This document shows, in pieces, positions 55,267-64,000 of a stretch of DNA of 64,000 bases. A model generated the notes under the pieces. That model ran no database searches. It was not told the DNA's origin and saw only the letters and a list, made by a program, of their open reading frames with translations. Source of the DNA: Parastagonospora avenae f. sp. tritici 18332-5 (Eukaryota; Ascomycota; Dothideomycetes; Pleosporales; Phaeosphaeriaceae); assembly GCA_022559985.1 (NCBI GenBank), contig JAFJTR010000018.1:1-64000 (forward strand). The letters run 5' to 3'. Every line of letters begins with the position of its first letter. Within the stretch, counting starts at the first letter, position 1. A program made the translations under genes and the position numbers.

Positions 55267-56604
55267 ATGGTGAACATGGGCATTTTTCATCGCTCTTCAA
55301 GCTCTAGCTCGCGCTTCTCGACCACCTTCTCCACGGCTTCGGATTCGGCCACACCAAGGACGAGCATTGACTCCAACAACGACAGTCTTGATGACACTTC
55401 GGCCCTCAAAACAACGATTCTCGAAAAACCAAAGGCTTCTTTACTCAACCTTCCCATCGAACTCGTCCAGCATGTCACATCCTACCTGGACGCCGAGTCC
55501 TCAGCCTCATTCTGCCTTAGCAGTCGCTACATCTACTACGCTCTCGGATCTGACTGTCTAACCCAATTCATCAACTCCTCCAAGAACCGCTTCGCCAAAC
55601 GCTGCACCATCGAAGCCATCGTCGAGCGCGCCTTCCCCGGCCACTGGTTCTGCGCCTGGTGCGACGTCTTCCACGCGTGGTCCCCCTCCACGAGCCCTCG
55701 AGAATCCCTCAAACTACGAGACTGCGCCGAATTCAACAGCTACCTCTCCGCCGGACCAGAGTACACACTGCGCTTCCACCACATCCGCCTTGCGCTCTCC
55801 CACGCCCTGCACGGCCCGGACCATGGCATCCCCCTATCTTCCTTGGCATACACCAAATCCACCATGGCCAAAATCTACCGCACCCCCGTCCCCACCTCCC
55901 TCACCATCACGCCGCGGATATCCTCCTCGCACACGCTCCTCCTGCACACCTCCTTCGCAATAATCCTGCCGTCCTTCGCCACATCGCGCAAACACATCCT
56001 CGCGCAGATCTGGCCCGTGCTGCCACACATCCTCTCCGGCCACAGGGATTCCGACAACGGGCACTCCGGCTTGATGGCGGCGGTGGACAACGTCGTGCGC
56101 CGCGGCTGGAAGTATCCGTTTACCCAGTGCTGCAGCGCGTGTCGCACGGATTGGAGCGTGAGCGCGCATTTCTTCGGACATGCGAGTGGCGGGCAGGTGC
56201 GGCTTGTTATACAAACATGGCGCGATCTGGGCGCTGGAAAGAGTCCGTTTGATCAGGCGTGGAGGAGCCATGGTCTCAGCTTACACCTCCAACGCACAGA
56301 ATCTACGGGGCTGGTGAGGAATGCGGACGCGCAGGCGGGGGATGTTAGGAGGGAGTTTGATCTTTGCACACAGGGCGTGGTGGGGGTGAAGAGGGTGAGA
56401 CAGCCGAGTCCGAACAAAGGGAGGATTTATCAGGCTTTCATGGGCCAGGAGGTTAGGCGGTCGAGGGCAAGGCCGAGTGTTTGGCGCACGAGGAGTGAGA
56501 ATGAGGAGGTTGCGAGGAGGGAGGAGGAGGAGAGGGTTGAGGGGGTGAGGATGGCGGTGGAGAGGGGGATTAGGGAGGATGCGCAGCGGGGGAGGAGGTA
56601 TTAG
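55267..56604 (+). CDS. F-box domain protein
   Basis: Single exon, 445 aa. After a Ser/Thr-rich N-terminus the F-box reads LLNLPIELVQHVTSYLDAESSASFCLSSRYIYYAL (about 59-93). A CxxC...H-type segment follows (HWFCAWCDVFHAW), typical of a large fungal F-box group. The C-terminus is strongly charged (RTRSENEEVARREEEERVEG). Likely a target-binding subunit of an SCF ubiquitin ligase; target unknown. The start could be 55267 or 55276 (two close ATGs). Confidence 0.85.
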   Translation: MVNMGIFHRSSSSSSRFSTTFSTASDSATPRTSIDSNNDSLDDTSALKTTILEKPKASLLNLPIELVQHVTSYLDAESSASFCLSSRYIYYALGSDCLTQFINSSKNRFAKRCTIEAIVERAFPGHWFCAWCDVFHAWSPSTSPRESLKLRDCAEFNSYLSAGPEYTLRFHHIRLALSHALHGPDHGIPLSSLAYTKSTMAKIYRTPVPTSLTITPRISSSHTLLLHTSFAIILPSFATSRKHILAQIWPVLPHILSGHRDSDNGHSGLMAAVDNVVRRGWKYPFTQCCSACRTDWSVSAHFFGHASGGQVRLVIQTWRDLGAGKSPFDQAWRSHGLSLHLQRTESTGLVRNADAQAGDVRREFDLCTQGVVGVKRVRQPSPNKGRIYQAFMGQEVRRSRARPSVWRTRSENEEVARREEEERVEGVRMAVERGIREDAQRGRRY

Positions 56605-56884
56605 GAGGATAGATGGGAATTTGGGTTTCTCGGTAAATATTACACTGCCTATAAGTTCTAGACTTTTTCTTTCCAAGGCGCAGTTAGATCTTCTTCACTG
56701 TTGCTTCGTTTGCAGGATATTTCATAAGCGACAGCAGCTTTATTCATCTCTATATGCACATTTTCTACCATCCAACAAAGTATATACAAGTTCTGAAGAA
56801 GAAGCTGGAAGCGGAAGAATAATTCCCCTAGCCAGAGCAAGCTCTCAACCCATCTACTCGCACCCATTGCTACCAAAAAGCAAT
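56605..56884. other. Convergent 3' region between the F-box and GH7 genes
   Basis: 280 bp, 3' flanks only. Confidence 0.5.
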
Positions 56885-58349
56885 CTAAGAAGGCTGCTGG
56901 AAAGTAGAGCCGATGGGACCGAATTTGATATCGGAGAAGACAACAGTAGCATCGGGGTGGTTCTTCTCCACATCCTCCGGCTTTCCAGAGTCAATAGCAC
57001 AAGTACCACGCTCGGCACCAAGCTTAGTCGAATCAGTAGGGTAAGTAGAATCCAACCACAACATGTTGACCGCATGGTCGTCCCAGAGCGACATGACCAG
57101 GACGTGGCCGCGCGCAAGCGAAGCGCCCATCTCGTTGAGGCCACCAAGCGTCTTGAACGACGAAGTGTCGCCGAAAGCAGTCTTCTGGGCGTCGCAGAAG
57201 GACTCGGTGATGGAGTTGCCGGTCACGCCCTCGATGGCCGAGTCGCTGTTCTTGAAGACCTTGCCGTTCTGTACGTAGAAGCGCTTGATCTCGGACAGGC
57301 TTGAGCCGGAGCCGATGAATTGGGTGACGACGGTCATTTTCTTGGTGGTGTCGAGGGTGGCGCCGGGGCCGTAGAAGTCCTTGACGCCCATGCGGTAGCT
57401 CTGTTGGATTTGTTAGTTTGAGGGTTGTTTGGAGGGGAGTGGCGGTTGCTTACGTTGAAATCACATCCGTCCTTGTCGCACAGACCGCTGTAGCGGTTGT
57501 CGCCGTCTCCGCAAGAGACGTCATCGGTGCACTCCTGGAGACCCGTGCCCTTGCAAGGGTGAGGGGTGTAGGCGGTGGAGATGGAGTTGGCCTCCCAGAT
57601 GTCCATCTCAGGGCAGCAGGCACCGATCTTGCCGGATCCAGCGTTCGGGTCGGCGTCAGATGGGTTCCAGCCCTCGACGTTGGCCTTTCCGTTGATGAAC
57701 TTGATGTCGTGGGGACACTGGCTGTCGCAGTATCCAGTTCCGAACTTGGCACCGGCCTTGTTGTTGCCCTTGCCGATGCCACCGTCAGCGGCCATCTCGA
57801 CGAAGTAGAGAGCACCGTTGAGACCGCAAGGAAGCTTGGAGACATCGACATCGAAGGTGAACTCCTTGCCGATGAGGTTGAACATCTGGTACTTGGTATC
57901 GCTCTCCATGAGGTAGGTACGCGAACCAATGTTGGCCGAGTTGGAGCCCTTGGTGACGAACTTGATGCTCAAGGAGTTGCTGCTAGTTGTGATACCGTAG
58001 GTACCTGTTGAGATTAGCATGAGAAGATTGCCATCGTCAGATATGACTTACCAGAGTAGTCAGCACCGTCAATAGCGCAGTTCTTGGTGCAAGTAGCGCC
58101 ATCAGGGCAAGCAGTGGTGTTCCAGGAGTTACCATCGTAGCAGTTGGTGTATCCGGAGGTGACGTGAGTCCAACGCCAGTTAGCATCGAGCGTGATCTTG
58201 CCGGCCTTGGTGGTGCAGCTGGTACCTCCTGTACCAGTGCAAGTCTTCCAAGAAAGACTGGGGTGGGTCTCGGAAGTGACAGTACCAGCCTGCTGGGCGC
58301 GGGCAGCTCCGAAGAGCGAGAGAGAAGCGAGAGCGAGGTTCCTGTACAT
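56885..58349 (-). CDS. GH7 cellobiohydrolase, secreted, no carbohydrate-binding module
   Basis: Three exons: 58349-58052, 58004-57454 and 57400-56885, giving 454 aa. The signal peptide is MYRNLALASLSLFGAARAQ. The GH7 catalytic motif is PEMDIWEANS, with E232 as nucleophile, D234 and E237 as acid/base. Many conserved Cys pairs and the N-terminal QQAGTVTSETHPSLSWKTC are typical of CBH1-type enzymes, which release cellobiose from the reducing ends of cellulose. The protein ends soon after the catalytic domain (GSTFQQPS), so the linker and CBM1 found in many homologues are absent. The promoter has a TATA element and a cluster of CreA-type sites, which suggests glucose repression. Confidence 0.95.
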
Positions 58350-58410
58350 GGTTGCTGTTGTGAGAAGAACCGTTGTTGGATGCTGAGACTCTTCGGACGA
58401 GACAAGATGT

Positions 58411-58420
58411 CTTATATAGA
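58411..58420 (-). promoter_or_regulatory. TATA box of the GH7 gene
   Basis: The minus strand reads TCTATATAAG about 65 bp upstream of the ATG at 58349. Confidence 0.55.
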
Positions 58421-58624
58421 AGCTTGACCGTCAACGGTGCTCCACTTTTTGGTACATAGCCACCGTACCCATATCACTACAAATTATTGCCAGACGTAGG
58501 AGATCGTCGTATTGGGTCAAACCGAGCATCTTGACCAATCCCAGCGACGATCTACGGCGTTTCGGACCATGAACGGTGTTGTGAGCGCCACGGTAATGAA
58601 GTATAGATGAATTCTCCCTACGTC

Positions 58625-58650
58625 GTGGGGTACTCTGGGGTATTGTGGAG
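58625..58650 (+). promoter_or_regulatory. Three CreA-type (SYGGRG) sites at exact 10-bp spacing
   Basis: GTGGGG (58625-58630), CTGGGG (58635-58640) and GTGGAG (58645-58650) all match the CreA/Cre1 consensus SYGGRG, on the same strand, each starting 10 bp after the previous one. They lie about 275-300 bp upstream of the GH7 start. Paired CreA sites are known to mediate glucose repression of cellulase genes; the function here is inferred. Confidence 0.6.
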
Positions 58651-61275
58651 AGATCTGTGCGCCACTACACCAGGGTTCTGTTCCCTAAGCAGATAGTGGG
58701 CAGAGCGGTAGACGGGGTTTTGAGGCAGTTCTTGTTGCCATATACTATGATGCACTGACACGATTGGCCATTACTCGCTGGTTTTGAGCTCATATGACCG
58801 TTGTCGCCGACAGATCCCACTATGGACGGGGGCGAGAAGGACGATCTACGCGCCCGTTGCGCATTAGCATTCAGCAGATCAAGTTTTTCAACGTAGGAGG
58901 ACGTTGAAGCATCCCAAGAGATGCCTCCACTGATCTGTCACACCAGATTGCTTGTGTCGAACTGTCAAGAACAAAGACTTCTTGGTGAAAGCTTTGGTGT
59001 GGGCGAATTTCTTGCCTAGCGAGCGTGTTTGATCAGGATGTTGCCTGTCCGCGTTAGTGGTTTCAGTACCCGGTTACACTAGATTGCCCCAGGCTCGCCA
59101 GGCACGCGGATATTAGGGAAGTATTCTAGAAAGTTTTCCCGGTCTGCATATGGCAGATAGATTGCTGACAGGTCACGAGGCTCATGACCTGGCTGAAGAT
59201 CCACAGTCGTAGACTCAGGAAGCAGAATTACTTGCATATTTTGGGTGATATCTGTAATAGCAATGTGAGTTTTGCCACAGCGTTTACAGAACGGACTTGG
59301 AAGAAGGCGTTGACAACCGCCCTTTCCTGGGGCGCTGATTTAGGGCCGAGAGTGGCTAACCCATAAGAGACAATGATCGTCCGGCGGGTTTACCACCGCA
59401 AAAGCCACAAACCTGGGGAACAACCCGCGGCGCCCTAGTAACGAACACAACCAGGCATAGTAAGAACGTGGGCTCCAAGCACGGAACTTTCCTCAGGGGT
59501 TTGCTGGCGTGTGCACAGAACTTCTTTTTCCGGAGTAAACGGGACGAGGTTCCCGTAGCAATGCTCAAATCTTGTTGTAGCTTTGTGGAACTTTCGCACT
59601 ACGGTACAGTGGCACGGTTCCGTGTCTTTGGACGAGTCTTACAAGGGTGTATGGGAAGGCAGGGTCTCCCATGGGACTGTGGGCGCGCTACGCTGCCACT
59701 GCGATGTCTATACTTATGCTGAGCTTTGTGCAGACTGGACAATTCGGGCACGATCCACTTCTTGGTGTGATGTCAATGATTTTACTATCAGCCGTTGTCG
59801 GTCCTGGCATCGCTATGTTGGTTTTGGATGTACTCAGAGGTTCTCTACTACGGGCTCAGGGTCGAGTTGCGGCTAATATACTACCATGCAGTCAATCTAA
59901 TTTCCTTCCACTCGAGATTAACACGATACCTTGTCGGGAACGATGGACAGATTAGATCTGCTCTGTTCCCGGTAGAGTACCGAAGCAAGTTGTAATCGAC
60001 CAATTACGCTCCTTCTCGTATACTATGACCAGGTTTGCGCAGTTGAGCCGCAAGTTGAGCGCCAGCGAGCTTGCTCGCCTTGCGAAAACATATCATACGC
60101 ATGCAGAAACTTTGCGTATATACAGCTCCATCCGTGCTCAGCATCTGAGCATGCCATCTCTTACTTTGTAGACTTGGAAGTAGACTAGGTCATTTTGAGA
60201 CACAGCGCGGCACTTCAGAAGCAATCGCAGTCAGCACTTGATAGAAGCGCACATATTTGAAACGAAAGCTCGAATAAATCTGGCAGACTAGGCTGCTAAG
60301 GAAGGGAAGAGGTGTATTCGTGGCGAGGCAGCGGCGAATCGCTTTGCAGCTGCGGATCATCGCCGTCGCCGTCAGGGCGTCAATTAATGTATATGATGCT
60401 TGGCAAATGTGTTGGAATTCGTATGCAACTGTGGAGACGGTAGTCAGGTGGCTCGTCGCGTGCGAGCTTCCGGGGGAGAAGCCCTGGAGCTAGCGCCGAA
60501 AGATGTTTGGCGCTGGAGCTCTTGGCAGAGGTGTACGGGCAACGTCGTCCGACGAAGTCAACTTCAGTCATCTTTTTGCTTACGTCTTTTCTGGGGAGAT
60601 GCCAGATCACCCAGGATATCCTTCAAATTTGTCGTCAGTAGTCATAAATGTAGGTTCTTGTACGCGTTTTTGAGGCGAGTGACTTGGAAGCCTGTCCGTC
60701 ATCAATGTCCTACACATCATGCATAGGTCTGGTACCTGTGCCGTTCTGCTGCCCTTCGATGCACTGGACATTTTTCTTCGTCAAATTTTTGTTTCCTTGT
60801 CTTTGTCAGGCTACGCACAAGGTCTTACGCGTACTCTCATAGATGTGGTATCCTCATGACGCTATTAACGAGACGCAAAAGTATCAAAGGTCGTTTAATA
60901 TGAGCTGTGAGCCACCTTCTTGGGTTTTTGATTGTAATTTCCTGTGGAAATGTCTGCGGTTACCACGAAACAATGGGAAGTTATGCATATGCGCCACTCT
61001 AGGCGTGATCGAACCATGATAACACGTACTCGGCACCAGAATCATCTCATTTGTGTTGTGCGTATATATATTGCATGGCAATTTTATGTACCCATTCACT
61101 CAGGAGCAAAGTGCAGGTGGTTGTCCCAGTGACCAGACGTGAAGAAACACGTCGCGCTCCTGATTGCTTACTCAACAAACCTCACCACGCCGACTCGCCG
61201 CGCAAATTCTACACCTGCACACCCGACTTCAGGGATTGTTTCCAGATTGCTTATACTCCCATCCAAACCGCTGCC
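58651..61275. other. Long gene-poor region (GH7 upstream)
   Basis: About 2.6 kb. Several ORFs of 60-108 codons overlap in different frames (for example 59468-59955 and 60400-60726), none with recognisable domains. A GGCTAA motif (XlnR-type core) occurs near 59354. TATATATA lies near 61062. Confidence 0.45.
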
Positions 61276-62271
61276 ATGGGACCAGAAGCAAATCCGCAGC
61301 TGCGTCTCATAATTAGGCTTCCCTTCAGAAACTCGCAGCAACCGTCATCTGGTGCAGCCATGAGCCATAACCTCTACGAATGCGACAATTTCGCTGTACC
61401 GTCAAAGCAACCTCAGCCATATTCCGCTTCAGTCCAAGGTGGCGCTGGCCAGCTGACTGAGTCAAATTTAAGCTGCATTAAATCTCCGGCAGGTATGTCA
61501 AGATAACAACGAAAGCAGAAGAATTCGAAGACCTACCAAGATTCGGCACTAGATGAACGGCAGGACGTAGATCAGGCAGTATTCATATACCTCGGACAAA
61601 GGTTACTGGCGGTCCAGAATGCACATGCGAATGCAGCCATTGTACAGCGTGAACGAGACATTATCAAGACAGAGGTAGATGAGCTCATGGAAAGGGCCGC
61701 CAACCTCCTCGATGAACTCCATCGTGCACAGAGCCAGGCCTATGCCGCCATACGCGAGATGCAAAATTCAAGACAGATATTCCAGACAGAACATCAGGTC
61801 GCCAAAGATGCAGCCAAGGAGTCTTCAGACAAGTACAACGCCGTCGTTACCGAGACGGACGGTCTAAAGAGTCAACTAGACGAGTTAGTTTCTGGAAAGA
61901 CGAGTCTGGGAGCTGAAAATGCTAGCTTGAAGGAACAAGTCAGCGCAATCACGGCTGGGAAAAAGAGACAAGCGACCGAGAACCTCAGCTTGACGGAACA
62001 GATCGCTGCTATTTCCGCCGGGAAAGACAGCCTCGCCACCGAGTTCCAGAAGCAGCTCGACACTATGAAAAGCGAGAATGGAAGTTTGAGTATGGACATG
62101 GAGAATTTAGTCTCGAAGAGTGGCAGCTTGGCTGCGGCAAAAGACGGGTTGACCACCGACAAAATCAAGCTGGAAGCTGAATTCAATGAGCTCCAGAGAG
62201 CTTACAAGGACGTCATCTACCACTTCGAGGCGTACAAGAAACAGATGAAGGCCTTGGCAAAGCAAATTTGA
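61276..62271 (+). CDS. Coiled-coil protein of unknown function
   Basis: Two exons: 61276-61492 and 61553-62271, giving 311 aa. The two ORFs are in the same frame, separated by a TAA at 61504-61506. The 60-nt intron (donor gtatgt, acceptor cactag) removes it and keeps the frame; a nearby aag acceptor would give a 48-nt intron, also in frame. The first 75 residues are Pro/Gln/Ser-rich. From about residue 90 the protein is an almost continuous coiled coil. Related blocks recur inside it (SLGAENASLKEQVSAITAGK, then TENLSLTEQIAAISAGKDSL). No family is recognised. The start is uncertain; in-frame ATGs exist from 61051. Confidence 0.65.
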
Positions 62272-62587
62272 AAGTGCCCTCGACTGGCGCAGCAGTGGCC
62301 TAGGTATGAAAAGAGTGGAAAGGATGAAAGAAAGGTTGCAGAGTCATAAGGTGACTCTAATGGCTGCATTTTGTAGTCATACCGGGTCTGAATGACGCCA
62401 CGCAACTGTTCGGGATCGTTTTGTTCATACCCTTGTAGTTTCAAAACTGTTGGTAGGGTCTTAGCACTAGTGCTGAAAGGAAATAACGATAACTAGGAAT
62501 GCATTCTGTTCGGTGATTGTTGTTGACTTCATTGTACTAAGGAGGAGAACTACAGAAGAGATGGGCTCAGGGGTTCTGGTCTGAGCG

Positions 62588-62683
62588 CTGCTCGGACGCC
62601 GCGATCAGCGCGTCTGACCGCGTGACCGAGATCAGTGCGCCTGGTTGCGTAGTTGGGATATTGACGATACTTGTGATCCGACA
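62588..62683. repeat. Dispersed repeat, copy 2
   Basis: Matches 1-96 of the window, same orientation, with a few differences that look like transitions. Both copies end at the same ccgaca, after which the sequences differ. This copy appears solitary: the 3' flank is A/T-rich and shows no transposon coding sequence, consistent with a solo LTR or a truncated element. Confidence 0.7.
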
Positions 62684-63424
62684 AAAACAGAATATAAACA
62701 GAAGCTTCAATCATTCTTGATTAATTTCAAACTAGTATTACAGATATCAAGTAATATTTAACAAGAGCCTGAAGAACCTCGATAAGTAACCAATATTTTA
62801 CAAAGCGCTCAAAAGGCCTTGTGGTGATCCAGCATTGACTTACACCCGCACAATTGCAAGTTGATGGTAAATCCAATACAGACACAGCGCATGCAATTCA
62901 TTATAGCTTTGATGACACACATTCACAGTTTTCAGCTCACATAGTCTTTTATCAAGGTCAAGTCTCTGTTTGTCATTGCTGAGCGCGAAAGAGACGCATC
63001 GCGTAAACAGAGTGTTTGCCTAGGTGTCACCTTCACTGCAGCTTCCCGCGTTCCCCCCGCATTTGGAACCTTAGCGTTGCCGCTTCAACTTTTCTCCGAG
63101 AAAGAGACCTGTCTACTGTGATCTGTTGCTTTTTGGATCCCCACTACTATGCTCATTGGTTCCTCCGCAGGTGGCACCGCTCACGCGTGGCCACAAATTT
63201 GTTTCAAGTCAAAATATAGCTGCACTCACATCGACGTGCTCCCACACGAACATCGCGCTGTAACACATAGGCTAGGTAGAGACATCATTGCTAGAGAATT
63301 CGTTGGTAGTGGCAAAATCTTTTGAAGGTCATCTAGGCGTATGTACATCTTTGCATTTAGTGTAAGCAACAGACGTCGACTGACTACCTAGGAATGTTCC
63401 AGTGTGCGTCATCCTTCTACAAAC
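62684..63424. other. Intergenic, nothing recognised
   Basis: A/T-rich directly after the repeat copy. CCTAGGT-type motifs occur near 63018, and CTACCTAGG at 63384-63392. No gene seen. Confidence 0.45.
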
Positions 63425-63763
63425 ATGGCGCCGGAAACAGATTCTGTCAGCTACGCTCAAGCAGTGAAGTATGCAGAAAAGTATTTTCCCGACATTTTCC
63501 GCAATCTACCACCACTTTCTACCATCCGCATCGAGACAATTACTTTAAGCGCCTCTTTCAACCAACCACCTACCAAACGCTACCGTATCCATCTTGGTCA
63601 TAGCAGAAAATCTATACCGGGCGGCTACGCAAAACAACCTATCTGGTATGAGTTCTGCTACGTAGCTCAGGATGTCGAATGTATCGTCTACAAAATCTGT
63701 AAAGACTGGAGTGACGACAGGGCTCAACAAGCAAAGGCCGAATGGTACAGTCCTTTTGCTTGA
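63425..63763 (+). CDS. Small hypothetical protein
   Basis: 112 aa, single exon (MAPETDSVSYAQAVKYAEKYFPDIF...). It is rich in aromatic and charged residues (YFPDIFRNLPPL, QPIWYEFCYVAQDVECIVYKICKDW). No signal peptide or membrane segment. Codon use looks coding-like, and the ATG at 63425 is preferred over one at 63404. I do not recognise the family. Confidence 0.5.
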   Translation: MAPETDSVSYAQAVKYAEKYFPDIFRNLPPLSTIRIETITLSASFNQPPTKRYRIHLGHSRKSIPGGYAKQPIWYEFCYVAQDVECIVYKICKDWSDDRAQQAKAEWYSPFA

Positions 63764-64000
63764 ATTGTAGCGTCAAAACACGGAAACCTTCATCTATGTC
63801 TGGTTGTACTATCGCTGTACTACATCATGCTGAGCGGCCATGCAACAAACTGCGCGGTACACCTTGAGGGGTCGAAGACTGGCTTTCTTGGTACGTTCAA
63901 AGAGGTTTGCAGCATGATATCTGCAGCAAGACTTGTGTCGAAACCTGTACAGGCTGCCGCGGAGTGGCCCAAGGACATGTCAACCAGCGAATTGCAGGGT
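63764..64000. other. Right edge, nothing recognised
   Basis: The last 237 bp show no clear ORF; a gene could begin beyond the edge. Confidence 0.4.

Noticed and set aside
57418..58011. 197-codon plus-strand ORF opposite the GH7 gene
   Set aside because: Antisense shadow of a GC-rich, codon-biased exon; no domain or start context.
59647..59955. 102-codon ORF with hydrophobic segments, possible membrane protein
   Set aside because: Overlapping ORFs in other frames are equally long, there is no splice structure or recognisable motif, and it lies in a gene-poor promoter region.
60985..61030. Possible tRNA T-arm (gtgatcgaaccatg)
   Set aside because: Only a short imperfect stem; the remaining cloverleaf parts are absent.
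1..64000. CRISPR array or prokaryotic operon features
   Set aside because: Genes have spliceosomal introns and eukaryotic families throughout; no regularly spaced direct repeats with unique spacers were seen.

Overview
This window is nuclear DNA of a filamentous ascomycete. The gene set and gene style fit a Dothideomycete, although the class is an inference. Most genes carry short introns (about 45-70 nt) with GTRAGT-like donors, CTRAC-like branch points and YAG acceptors. The gene set is that of a plant-biomass-degrading fungus: a GH7 cellobiohydrolase, secreted proteases, a Zn2Cys6 regulator, and a HET-domain gene of the kind used in fungal nonself recognition. I rebuilt exon structures by hand; every joined model quoted keeps the reading frame.

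Layout. 0-2.1 kb is degenerate: a dispersed repeat (1-96, second copy at 62588-62683) and two decayed reading frames. 2.1-25.4 kb is mostly housekeeping: an NAD(P)-binding protein, a P/Q/Y-rich protein, PP2A-like phosphatase Ppg1, uridine kinase, GID-complex subunit Gid8, an alcohol dehydrogenase, a poly-Q Zn2Cys6 factor, ASTRA subunit Asa1, a PlsB/DHAPAT-type acyltransferase ending in a possible peroxisomal signal, and a small acidic protein.

25.5-43.6 kb looks more accessory. It holds a large NTPase-ZZ-HET protein with a GC-AG intron, a divergent secreted S41 (CPAF-like) protease, an F-box protein, a secreted proline-rich protein, a secreted HEXXH protease and a secreted Cys-rich gene carrying one nonsense codon. 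These are interrupted by conserved genes (Ssp120-like EF-hand protein, Elp4).

45-58.3 kb is again mostly conserved: a basic small protein, spliceosomal Dib1/Dim1, Sec1, the mitochondrial helicase Suv3 (divergent from Sec1), an SDR, IPC synthase subunit Kei1, an F-box protein and the GH7 enzyme. The GH7 promoter has three CreA-type motifs spaced exactly 10 bp apart. 58.4-64 kb is gene-poor, with one coiled-coil gene, the second repeat copy and one small ORF.

The most interesting item is the NTPase-ZZ-HET protein, because it places the HET domain after the P-loop NTPase, with a ZZ-like zinc finger between them.
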